NCBI RefSeq assembly: GCF_021018805.1
Contig: NC_086247.1
Span: 3,913,230-3,977,229, forward strand
DNA length: 64,000 nt
Reading direction: 5' to 3'
Source of the DNA: Prinia subflava
Lineage: Eukaryota; Chordata; Aves; Passeriformes; Cisticolidae
Numbering within the stretch: position 1 is the first letter of the stretch; each line of letters starts with the position of its first letter. The position numbers were made by a program, and so were the translations under genes. Positions 9,836 through 21,015 of this stretch are shown in pieces. Below the pieces are notes generated by a model. The model had not been told where the DNA came from. It saw only the letters and a program-made list of their open reading frames with translations, and made no database searches.

Positions 9836-12800
9836 CCATATTGCTTTATTTGCATGCAAGGTTCCTTAGAGATTTAACAGTGCAGCACACAGAGAGCAAA
9901 GTTCAGCTATTTGCATGGCTAAACATATAGTCTACTTTTAGTTGTACTGGTATAGCACTATAAAAGGAGTGTATTTAAATATTGCCTGATATGTCAAATA
10001 CAGTAATTAGGCACGTGTTGCTGTGTCATGTATGACTGAAACTGGGCAGAACATAACCTCATAAATAATTAACTCCTAGTTTATCATGTGTCAACTTCTA
10101 CAGTGAGAGCAAGGAGGATTCTGCACAATTGACTTTGTAGAGAAAAGGGCGTTTGTACAAACATTACCCAATAGTCTGTGCTTGTTTTCCAGGTTGCACC
10201 TCTGATGTTTAAAAAACATCCCAAATTTTGGGTTGGAAACCTTAACTGACAGTGTGTCCTCACTAGCTTGTTTTCTGTGGTTCTTGTTTATTCCTCCATA
10301 ATGGCTATTTCAGTTTTCTGTAGGGCATCCAGTTAGCTGAAGAGCAGAGAGAATATCTCACCTACCAGGGTGAATTATTAATCAAAAATATTTTAATAAA
10401 TAATTTTTAGAGCAATTTAGGCTTTCTTTTCTGGTACAGTTGAATCTAATGTTGTTTTCTTTGTTTCAATTTATTGTTCTTTAGTGGCTGGAGAATTTTT
10501 CAGACTTCATTCACCTGTAATCTTCTATAAGAGAAACCCACCAAAATATAACATTTTATATGAGAAAATAATATAACCTGACATAAATGGAAATGACTGA
10601 AAATTATAAAACTAGGTTCATATTCCGCAAAGATTAACCTTATGTCCAATTTTCAGGAAGAGCAAACCATAATGACATCTGGCCTTCCTAGTACAGGATG
10701 ATTCTCCTGTAGGGTGGCTCTTACTTTTCTGTGTTTGCAGAGTACACACAACACCAGGAGCCCAGCTTGGTTACCTGCCAAGTTATAATATGTTATACAA
10801 GTGTCCATGGTGACTGTGAAAAAAAAAAAAGAGAGTTCTTTTATTTTATTAAGAGTTGTGGGGGCAAAGACAGTTACTGGAGTGGAAAAGGACTTTGTCA
10901 TATGATTTGGGAAAGCTTCCTCCTAAGAAAAGCAGTGACTCAGAAAACACTGCTCATAGCTCCTGTATTATTGTCAATTCTGTTCACCTACTGAGAGTAA
11001 AAGTGATGTAATATAAAAACATATAGAATTATAGTTTGTGTTAAGTAAGGTTGTATGAAGAACTAAAACCAGATATAGCCCAAGCTAGAGTTAGAAATAA
11101 TTTTATTAGTACTTTTCTAGAGAATGGTAATTACTTTTATGTCCTGGCTAAAAAATACAGATTGTTTTGAGTTTTCACATTGTGCAGACTGAAGGCATAA
11201 ACAACAACATTTTCTTATTCACTCTGTTCACAACTACATTTTTTGTATTGGCAAGTTCACTTGCTGCATCTTTCCTAAAATTAAGCCTTCAGACCTCTTT
11301 TTTTTTTTCTTTTTTCCCCTTCAGGATCAATCCCACACGATTCATTATCGCATTGCAACCTGAGCCTGGAAATGCCTGGGGGCGGGAGGCGTTTCTCGAG
11401 CGGAGCTCAGTCATCCTGCAGAGCAGGGCACCGGCCCAAGGCTGCGGAAACAGCACAACAATAACCAACTGCTTTCTGGTATCTCTGTTAAAGTTCTCCA
11501 TTGTTTTAAAGAAAAGCTGGTTTACATCTTTCAGCAGATTGCATTTTGGCCCTTCACTGAACATGGCTGGAAGGGACATTAATATATAAATTGTGAACTA
11601 CATCATTCTGCGTTGTCCATGTTGCACCAAAGGAGAGGTGATTTTTAGATCATGTTAGGAATGTGCAGTTTGGCACAGCCATGTGAGGCATTCCCTTTCA
11701 GACCTTTCTTCAGGCACTGCGAGTTGCTCATAGGTTAAAAAGCCAATCATACATTGATAGAATCCATGTGTCTCTGATGACCATAGTACATGCTGCTCAT
11801 AAAAGCTGGTTCAACAAAATTTCTGGTGTCTTTCTTGTCTTTCCATGGCTATAATTACCAGAAAGCAGGATTGTTTAATTGAGAAAGCACATTAGTGGAG
11901 TTCATAAATGAATCTACAAACAGATTTGACTGAAAAGTCTCGTGTTTAATTCATATTTCCCTGGGTTTTCTCCCACATTTAACAAGATTTTTCATGAAAG
12001 CTTTCTTACAGAGATTTGCTGCCAATATATTGCAGCACCACTAGACAGCTGACTGACTTGAACAAGATACGATCACCTCTTCATAATGACATGCATGATT
12101 ACCACTGCAAATTATGCAATTATGATAAAGATTTCAAAGGAAAGAAGCTAATTTATTTATGCACTATCCAGAAACATTCAGTCTCTTGTGGAGCAAAACC
12201 TGAATCTCAATATGGAAGACTTTAGAGTAACTGTAACAAGACCAATCAGCTAACCAGGAAGGAATCAAAGATGTTATTATTAAAGCAGTGCCAAGGAAAG
12301 TGCTACAGGGCACTGTGCTGCAGTCTAGAGTTACAATATGCTATAAAGGGTGCATTTATTTCAATATTAACATCTTTTAAAAACAGCAAATTTTGTCTGG
12401 GAGACTGCAACCCTCGAATTTCCAAGTGATCTGGACATCTCTAATTCTTGTCAAATAACAACAGCCAAGCCTTTTGTTTTTCAGCACAGCCAATAAGCAA
12501 GCCTTAAACATAAACAGCATTACAGCTTTGGCACTGAGCGGAATTTGTAGTTCAGCACTAAGCCAACTATTGAATTTATTTTTCCTAGCACCTAAATACG
12601 CCATGGGGATTATAACACCACTGATGCTCAGTGCCCCACAGCTTCATGGCACTGTCTTTTCTCTATAAAGCTTACAGAACCCACAGCCAAGCAACATGGG
12701 CTTGTTTTGTCTTTATTCTCTGAGTACAGATGGTGTTCAGTTCTGCTAAGTTAAAATAAATATCAGAATTTAAATATAACAGCCACATCCTCCAGACAAG

Positions 12801-13989
12801 TGATTGCATAAATATGCAAAGTCTGTGGCCTTGCTTTCATATTAATTTTAACTGCATCTCACTTGCGTCATCAGGCAAAGTTTTCTCCTTATTATCTTTC
12901 ACTACCTGTCTCATTTAAGACAGCAAAGCCAACTCCAACACATTCCCACTCTATGATAGCAGAACATCCATGGCTACCTCTGTAGTCAATAGCAGAGCTC
13001 TGAAATGGTATGCTTACCCCTCCAGTTGCCAGCAAGGGAAAGGAGAAGGGTGCATGAAATGAAGATTCAAAGGCTGCCAGTGCATAAGCAACAGCTACTG
13101 ATTTCTGCTTTCACATTCTGTTCGAGGTACAAAGAGCATGCCCAGCTCTTCACAGCTTGCTCATGAGATTTCTAGCTCAGGTCATCTCATTCATCCCGTT
13201 TCCCGTGCCAGGGAGTGCTTAGTCTCAGCCAGACATCTGCTCTCATTCCCTGGGATGACAGGGGTCAGATTGTGTGTGATCACAGTAACCCTGAGCCATG
13301 CACAGTTGAAAAATAGGGGCTTTTAAAGTATCCTCTGGTTTCAGCGCTCAACATTTGTTAAGGTTGTTTTCACCCTGTAGCTAAAGCTCCACTGAAGAGC
13401 ATAATGGAAATGCCCAGTGAATAATTTTGTCCTTTGTCATGTACAAGACCTTTTCTGATTTGCCACAGGGGAACATGCAAGGTTTCTGTGAAAGCAAAGG
13501 GTCAGGATGGAGGCTGAGGTCATCAGGTTTTTCAGCTGTACAGAGTCTGCAGAGTTTCAGACTGCCTGACCCTTTTATTTGGAAATTGAGCTCTCAATGG
13601 TTCCTACACAAGTCATTAGAATTGTACTCCAGTAGTGCCTAAAGCCATCAGAATCCAGATTAAGTTAAATGCAGTATAAACTCGAAGTCTTTCCCCTAGG
13701 GAATGTTTTCTCTCCATCTTTCCTCACACTCATTGCATATTCTGCCCCAAGGCAGAATGGAAGCAGTTAGTGGTAGCTGTGACATGACTGCTGTCATGTG
13801 AACACATCTCACTGCAAACCCTGAGAATGCCAATACTGATTTCTCTTCACATTTACAATTTCATGACATTCAGCCATCCTCAGTAATGGTTAAGTCCCAA
13901 TTGCAAATTAGTCTCTAGTCTCCCTCCTGCAAATCATCTACTCATCCAGTTTTAATTCCTTCTAATTGATAAAGAGAGCTGAAATTCCC
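9836..13989. other. Long AT-rich noncoding stretch
   Basis: No gene or mobile element recognised. The one distinct item is a short CpG-rich patch at 11325-11470 preceded by a long pyrimidine tract, listed separately. At 12780-12870 there is an octamer-like ATATGCAAA among AT-rich words. The frames at 11167-11589 and 12377-12668 have no recognisable content. Confidence 0.5.
11298..11470 (+). other. CpG-rich patch preceded by a splice-acceptor-like tract
   Basis: A ~24-base pyrimidine run ends in CCCCTTCAG at 11324, an excellent 3' splice-site shape. The next ~130 bases carry about nine CpGs (for example GGGGGCGGGAGGCG, CTCGAGCGG) inside AT-rich, CpG-poor surroundings. No convincing donor follows, and the translated frames are not recognised. 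It may be a noncoding exon, a regulatory element or chance. Confidence 0.3.
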
Positions 13990-14095
13990 ATTCCTGGATA
14001 CCCTAATTTCCTTGTTAGCCTTGCTTCGAGCAGGGGATTAAGCTAGACACCTCCAGAGTTCCCTTCCAACTGGAGTTTTGCTTTGATCCTACATT
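13990..14095 (+). mobile_element. CR1 LINE 3' end
   Basis: Contains 'ttgcttcgagcaggggattaagctagacacctccagagttcccttccaactggag' and ends near 'tttgatcctac'. This is the same CR1 subfamily block as at 9585-9835. It ends just before the LTR that follows. Confidence 0.8.
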
Positions 14096-14099
14096 TTAT

Positions 14100-15149
14100 A
14101 AGAGATGGTGTATTGAGTGACCATGTCCAGGAGTTGTCTTTGGGAAGTCTCTGTGAGAAGAGGCCAAGGACTCCCCTGGGTCAGAACCAGCTCCAGCCAG
14201 CTCCAAAATGGACCCACCACAGGACACAACTGGGACAATCAGCTACACTGGTGGAACCTCTGGGAAAAGTTAAGAAAGGACAAAAAATTTGCACAGCAGC
14301 TGAAAAGTTAAGAAAGGAAAAAAAATTTGCACAGCAGCTGAAAAGAGTGAGAAAAATGTGACAGAAGCAATGCTGTAGACACCAAGGTCAGTGAAGAAGG
14401 AGAGGAGGAGGTGTTTCAGGCACCAGAGAAGATTCCCTTGTAGCTCTTGGAGAAGATTATGCAGCTTGTCTCACTGGAGCTCATGGGAGACCCCTCTGGA
14501 GCAGGTGAATGTACCCTGAAGGAAGCTGCAGCCTGTGAAGAATCAACACCAGAGAGCTCTTCAGCCTGTGGAGAGGAGCCCATTCAGGAGCTGTGGCCTG
14601 TGGGGGACGTGTGTTGGAACAGTCTGTTCCCTAAGGTCTGTATCCCATAAAAAGGACACACACTGGAACAGTTCTTGAAGAGCTACAGCCCATGAGAAGG
14701 ACCCACTCTGGAGAAGTACATGAAGGATTCTATCCTGTTAGAGGACTCCACGCTGCAGCAGGGGAAGAGTGTGAGGAGGAAGGAGCAGCAGAGAGGAAGT
14801 GTCATGGGCTGACCACAACCCCTATTCCGCATCCCCTTGCATTGAACAGAGAGAGGCAGGGGTGTAGAAGAGTTCAGAAGGAAGAAGCAAAGTTGAGCCA
14901 AGGAAATAGGAGAGCAAGGTGTTTTCAGCTGTGTCTTTTTTCCCACTGTCCTGCTTTGCTTTTAATTTGGAACAAATTAAAATAGTTTTCCCCAAGTCTG
15001 TTTTGCCCATGATGGTAACTGGTAAGGGATCTGTCTATCTTGATCTGTGAGCTTTTCCATCTCATTCCTGCCCCCATTCTGTTGAGGAGAGACAGGGAGA
15101 GCAACTGGGTGGTGTTTGTCAGCCAGCCAAGGTCAAATCCACCACTGCA
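14100..15149 (+). mobile_element. Solo LTR of an avian endogenous retrovirus (ERVL-like)
   Basis: The stretch has the family's repeated 'gaaggacccactctggagaagtacatgaagga', 'gaggactccacgctgcagcaggggaagagtgtgaggaggaaggagcagcagagagg', 'ctgaccacaacccctattccgcatcccc', then an AATTAAA/AAATTAAAAT polyadenylation region, 'ttccccaagtctgttttgcccatgatggtaactggt', and an end near 'agccagccaaggtcaaatccacca'. I recognise this as a common bird LTR. No gag, pol or env and no second LTR flank it, so it is solo. Boundaries are approximate; the ERVL assignment is from memory of the family. Confidence 0.8.
14265..14340 (+). repeat. 38-bp direct duplication within the LTR
   Basis: AAAAGTTAAGAAAGGA followed by a TTTGCACAGCAGCTG block occurs at 14265 and again at 14303, with one or two mismatches. 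A third, broken start (AAAAGAGTGAG) follows at 14341. Confidence 0.95.
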
Positions 15150-15649
15150 GAGACTGAAGCAATAAAACTTTCAGTGGTCAATTTAAATTATTTCAATTGT
15201 CAATTTAAGTTCTTTGCTTTCATTGCTGGTTTTTTGGGTGGATAAATACAAGCTTGATACACTCTAACAGATGATTTCTCAACAGGTTAAGAAAAACAAG
15301 AATGCAGTAGCAAGGCAGTACTAAAGGCTGGCAAACCAGAGTTACTGGAAACTGAAGGACTGATTTGTTTCGTATCCAAAGGTGAGCAGGAGTCATTGTT
15401 ATCTACCTTCCTCCACTGTGTGAAATACAAAGTTATGTTTCGTGTCAGGGAAATGAAGAAAATCTGTGTAATTGTAGTTGTGGAACACAGCCATGGGACA
15501 GTTATAAAGATGAGTTCTAATAAACAGCTGAGGAAAGCATGGAAGGAAGTTTTTGAATAAATCTTTTGCTTGCAATTATCTATTATAAGTCTCAAGCTAT
15601 TCTGCAATTAGTGTCCTTTAATTATAACTTTAGAAGCTTGCTTTGTATT
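15150..15649. other. Spacer between two LTRs
   Basis: AT-rich, with no retroviral coding sequence or gene recognised. The minus-strand frame at 15287-15607 is not recognised. Confidence 0.5.
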
Positions 15650-16215
15650 AAAGAATTTTAAACTGTAGTTTTAGAGTGCAAAAAGGTTTTCTTTTAGACA
15701 AAAGAAGGAAAAAGGAGGGGGCTCAGGCCTCACACAAGGTGGGAAAACATCCTGGACATGAAGATATGACTTCAGCTCACTGATTTATGACTCCTGGAGA
15801 GGGAAACGGGACATCAGCCTTGGAGATTGATGGACTCGAAAATAGAGATGGGACCCCCACATCTGGAAGCCAGATCCCACCACCTGGAAAAACATATCCT
15901 GGAAGTACATCCTGGAGTATTGAAATACCAGAATAGATCACAATGGTCCATAGAATTATACAGGACAATCTATAGATTTATGGCTGTTAGGTATTGAATT
16001 GTGACGTTAAAACTAGAAATGGAAACTGCTGAGAAAGCTTATGAATATGTATAAAATACCATCAAAACCAGCAATGGGTGTGCAGTTGGAAGGGAAAACC
16101 CCTACCACTGTACCCAGCGCTGCCTCTTTGCTCACACTTTACCATGTTAATTAATTAATTATTAAATTGCTGCTTGATATATTGGCCGTGTCAAGCGTCT
16201 TATTTTTAACAACTG
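15650..16215 (+). mobile_element. Probable solo LTR of a second avian ERV family
   Basis: Features suggesting an LTR: 'cttttagacaaaagaaggaaaaaggagggggc', 'ggtgggaaaacatcctggacatgaagatatga', 'ctcctggagagggaaacggg', and a 3' part with 'ctgtacccagcgctgcc', an ATTAAA region near 16160 and 'gtgtcaagcgtcttatttttaaca'. The 'cccagcgctg...tgtcaagc...cttatt' order is like bird retroviral R-U5 ends. No adjacent gag, pol or env. The 5' boundary is a guess. Confidence 0.55.
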
Positions 16216-16544
16216 CAACTGTTTTCTTTTTACGTTTTAATCCTCTGCTTTCACTAGTGTCCACTTTTTTTTTTTTTTTTTTTTTCCCAGAAGCAGGAAA
16301 AAATCACTTCTGGTAGCACTGAAAGGAATAAGGAAAGTACAAGCTTGGGAGAAGACTGCACACATTTACTGGTGAGTACTGTGCAGCGTTTATCTTGCAT
16401 GTGTTCATAAAACCTGCTTTGAATGTTTCAAACTGGGTTCTTGCAGATCAAACAGAAACAAAGCTCCCAAACCTCAGCAGCTGCAGAACAGTTACAGGCC
16501 CAATGACAGCTAAGGAATTAGCAATGCCAAGTGAAGAATGTCAC
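16216..16544. other. Noncoding spacer with a T21 tract
   Basis: A run of 21 T lies at 16265-16285, followed by CCCAG. No gene recognised. Confidence 0.55.
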
Positions 16545-16786
16545 AGTTATCTGCAATTAGATATTAGGAAGAATTCTTTGCTGTGAGGGTGGTGAGGCAC
16601 TGGCACAGGCTACCTAGAGAAGCTGTGGATGCCCCATCCCTGGAAGTGTTCAAGGCCAGGTTGGATGGAGCTCTGAGCAACCTGGTCTAGCAGAAGATGT
16701 CCCTGCCCATGGCAGGGGTTGGAATGAGATGATCTTTACAGCCCCTTTCAACTCACACTCTTCTGTGATTCTGTGATAATGGTTTT
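16545..16786 (+). mobile_element. CR1 LINE 3' end, well preserved
   Basis: Clear CR1 order: 'gatattaggaagaattctttgctgtgagggtggtgaggcactgg', 'atgccccatccctggaagtgttcaaggccaggttgga', 'ctgagcaacctggtctag', 'gaagatgtccctgcccatggcaggggttgga' and the end at 'ttctgtgattctgtgat'. It is noncoding and 5'-truncated, and among the better preserved copies here. Confidence 0.97.
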
Positions 16787-19700
16787 CCTGGGTAAGAGAG
16801 GAGGAATGCAGTATGCCATTGATGCATTTATATGACAGATATGACAGCTGCTTGTGGAAGCCTGTAAACATGCAGGCTCTTCCTGGAAGGAGCCTGCCTT
16901 TGTAAGGGTGTGCAAACATCCTGGATGCAGATCATGGAACTGTAAACAAAGGTCGACTTTTGACTGATGGTGTGGTATAAAAAACACACTGTAACAGATG
17001 TAACAGGTGTTACTCTGTTGTTACCTATCTTCCAAGACTACCCACAAGTAACCAATGATGCAAAAGCTGGTGACAGGTAAGGGTATTCCACAGCATTAGA
17101 ATTTCTGAGCTTCACTGCCAAGTAGTTTTTTATGCTAGCAGGCCAAAGCAAGTGTTCTCTCCAGCCTGTCATACTTCAGGCCTGTAGATACTGCTTACAC
17201 CCAGCAGGATATAAAAATGATTTCTAGTTTTGAAAGTGTACTTCCTGCTTGTAACAACTGTGGAGCAACTTAGACCAGCATTCAAATTGACATTGAGATG
17301 AGACCCCTGAGAACAGAATGAGCTTAGACTGGATTTCAGCTTGGATACTTCAGATGGTACCTAAAGGTTGATGTGATAAATCTCAGATTAATTGTTCTAA
17401 TAAGGGTACAGAGAGGCAAGAGTAAACAATACAAACATATGGGGAAATTGCAAGTTTCTCAAGAAACATTTGCATGTCTGCATCTTTCCAGCTACTACTG
17501 ATGAGGAAAAAATCCCACGCTCGAAGTCATCTGTGCATTCAGTGCTTAGTCTGTCATTGGAATGACTAAGCAGATGATTATGGAGGGTTTTTCACCTTTT
17601 TGTTTTGACTGCTAACAATTACTAAGACTGGCAAATGACTCTGTCTGAGAGGTTAGGTCAAAGTTTATAGTTCAGATGAACAAAAACTAACAAGCTGGAT
17701 TTTCCTTCCCTGCCAACCCACTCATGTTGAGTAGTACCAGTAGCATTTTCTGTATGATGCACAGTAATGCTGTTATTTGGTTCCTCTGGTTTAGAAATGA
17801 AATAATTTTATCTGTACCTCCCTTCACCATGTCTCATGTGTGTAAAATTGCAGGGGACAAATCAGTGTGCAGCTTTCTTCTCTGTCAGGCAAACAGTGTT
17901 GGTTGCCATCATGCTCTGACACTCAGGACCTGAGCTGCCTTCTTTGTTTCACATCTGTGCAGATAAAGCAGGTACAGTAGCTCCACAGGATTTATTTTAT
18001 CCAGCTTATTTACCTTGCTCCATCTGTTCAAAGCAAACAAACACTGTGAACAGGGCAGGTAAAAGGCTGAACTAGATGTACAGAGGTAATTACCTCTGTT
18101 ATATTTTATTCAGTTAGTGCTCTTCAAAATTAATAAACAAGGAGATCTTTCAGGCACAGGTGAAGAGTGTACTTTCTTCTTTTATTCTTTCTTTGGAGTG
18201 TAAGCATATCCTACATGGAGGCAAGGAATTTCAAAAGTACCTACTGGTTTTGACTTTGTTTTTATATATTGAGTTTGAAGCAGCTTAATAGAAATTTTCA
18301 GAAAGGCTGCCTCTGTGACTGTGGTTTCAGCCAATATAAATTGGACATATACAGCCATCATGGCTTCTTGGCAGCTGAGGACATCTCTGAGGAAACTTCA
18401 GGGAAAATTATTTATCCTTTCTCTAAAAAACAGAAATCAGATAAAATGCAGTTGAACTGTGGACTTCCCATCCTTTCTCTTCTGCTGCTGATAACAGAGG
18501 AAAAAAAGCTACAATTATTCGTTCCTGCCCAGGGTAGGAAATCAAAGTCCTGTTTTCTCTGAAGGATCTATTTGCAGTGAACTGTTTCCTATAACTGAGC
18601 TCTCGGGTTTCCCCCACCACAAAGTACTCCTTTTATCTTCCTTTTTATGTGCAGTGTCTTCCAGCTGAGAAAATCCCAGGTCCTTTTGTCTACGGCCACT
18701 TAACTCTTGGTAGGCCTAGTCTCAGATTGCCCTGGAAAACTGCCTATTTGATTTTCACTGAGACTCAGCAATCCTGTTTCAAGTTTCAAGGAGACTTAAA
18801 AACATTACTTGATAAAATACCCCAGCATATATGTCAACAGCCACAGAGTGAACTCCTGTCTGAGCTTGCCTGAAACTAGAGCTCAGGACTTGTTAAATTA
18901 ATTTAACATCAGCCCACACAGATCATCTAACCCACCACCTACCTTCAAGGACAGGGAAATACTTCCCATGTCATAAACTTCCATTTTGGTGCAGGGTGAT
19001 CAGACATATAATTGTCTGGAAGAGGAAGAATGCTGTTCTTCTCTGGGCTCCAGCTCTGAAGGTCATGAGGAGAAGGCAGGAGTCATTTCAATTGGTAATG
19101 ACAGAAAATATTCATTCAAATACATTTAGTGTGTCAAGTGGCACTTTAATAATCCTTTGAGGGCAAGATGGACACAGCTGCAGGCAACTGCTTCTGTCTA
19201 GGCAGGAATAGGGCACAGAGGGGTCACATTTGCTCAGGCCTGAATTATCCTGCACAAATCACATTAGAAAGATTTTTCTAAAGGCTTTTTGAAAGAGATC
19301 AGATTTGACAACCTCAAATTCAAGTCTTTAAACTAGGACAGAGAAAATCTCCTAAGTTTAACAAATAGTAATGGACAAATCTTTGCAGTAATTCAAAAGG
19401 ATACAAAACCTGGAGGGTCAGTTTTCTGGGAAATGTATTCAAGCTGCTGCTACATGTCACAAATAACTGTAACTTCATACAAAGCCTTTTTCACAGTGGT
19501 TCTCCCAGTTGTCTTCACTACAGACAGCAGATGAAGAGTGTTCAGGGTCAGTGGGCTATGTCAGGAATTGCCTCTGAGGAGTTCTATGAAATTAAAAGTT
19601 GGAGTTCTTTGACAGTTATTTTCTGTTCCAAATAATAGTTTCAAAACCAAATTTTATGTGGGTTTAGCTATAATGCTTCCTTCATTGCAGTTCCTCACTT

Positions 19701-20929
19701 GTGCTGAGATGGGCTTACTGCTTTGACAGGAACGTGCTGGCTCTAAGACTTGTGAATTTTTTTCTTCCATGCCAACACACATAAATAGTTCTCTCACCCT
19801 CAGTGAGATGTCTTTTACTTCCTGAAATCAACACTCACTCTACTGAAGTCAGAGCAGCCACCAGTATTTTAGCCACTGAAAATGAAAATAAACCCCAATC
19901 TGATACAGCAGAGGCTGCAATTGCTAAAAAATCCCTTTGTCAATTTTCATCTTAATGATTTCCTCTGCTGATATCAAAAGGTTATGGCCTAGCAGCTTCC
20001 AATTCCTGCACTCATTGGCTGGCTAAAATCATGCTGCCTATTTAAAAAAATGATTCTAAGGCTTTTCCCTGGCCTGATTAATTTAACAATACTCTTCAAT
20101 GGTATTTAAACAACTTAGACATGGTCATGAATTAACCTTCATAACCTCCATTACGAATTCATGGGTATCATACTTACTACACAAAGTAGTTACTGTTAGA
20201 TGTTCAAACAATCAATTTCACGCTTTCTCTCATGCTTTGAGCTTACAAAAATATTTACAGAGCTCTCTCATTAGCTTTTCTCAAATCCTTCATTAAAATT
20301 TCTTTTGCAACAATAGAGAAGCCTTGGCAACAGCTCATACCCTGTGCTGGATGCCTATCACACTCATCAGGATTGCTTCACCATTGCCTTAAATTCCCCT
20401 CCGTGACTGTACCCATCTGTTGTTTCATGTCTTACACCTCAAAAGCAATTTGGGGCAGGATTAGCTTTTCATTTCAGATTTTTATTGCTTCAGTCACAAT
20501 GGGATCATTTTCTGTGACAGAAATTCCAACTTTCAACATGCACAGCAGTGAACAAATGGGGAAGACAGATAGAGAAAGGCAAAACGAGTTGCTTAAAATA
20601 TCCTGTGAAAGCTGGGAGTCAGGGCACTATTCATCTTTCTGTGTTTGCATCCTTTTTTTCACAGCTGTCATCCTTATCATTACAGAGGAAGTCCAGGCAT
20701 TCTAGCAAGGATGAAAAATCAATTTTTTTTTTTTTTTTAAATAGGAAGATTACAATGGATAATTCTAGGGAAAGGGGAGAGTTATTCATCCAGTTTCCCA
20801 AGAGCTCACAGATACGAGCCAAGCTCATATAAAACGTGTCATGGGTGTCTTTAACCACTAGGAGCCGTATTCAGACCATCTCCCGCCTGTAACGCATCTG
20901 GCAAATTTCAGCATTTAGGTCAGGGGAAT
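16787..20929. other. Long AT-rich noncoding stretch
   Basis: No gene, RNA or well-supported repeat. A T16 run lies at about 20723-20738. A weak CR1-like phrase near 18910-18960 is too short to annotate. Confidence 0.5.
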
Positions 20930-21015
20930 AGAATCAGAGAATCAGAGAATCATTTAGATTGGAAAAGACCTCCAAGGTCACTGAGTCCAACCAGTTAAGG
21001 TCTTCCACCATCCAG
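20930..21015 (-). mobile_element. CR1 3' tail, minus orientation
   Basis: Read on the plus strand: 'agaatcagagaatcatttagattggaaaagacctccaaggtcactgagtccaacc', the reverse complement of the CR1 terminal block. The tail contains a short AGAATCAG direct repeat, as often seen at CR1 ends. Confidence 0.92.

Noticed and set aside
11167..11589. 140-codon plus-strand frame across the CpG-rich patch as a coding exon
   Set aside because: The open frame has no known protein content and no good donor; the patch is reported as a possible noncoding element only.
18905..18965. Possible CR1 minus-strand tail ('agatcatctaacccaccacctacc')
   Set aside because: Only a ~30-bp resemblance with no supporting block on either side.
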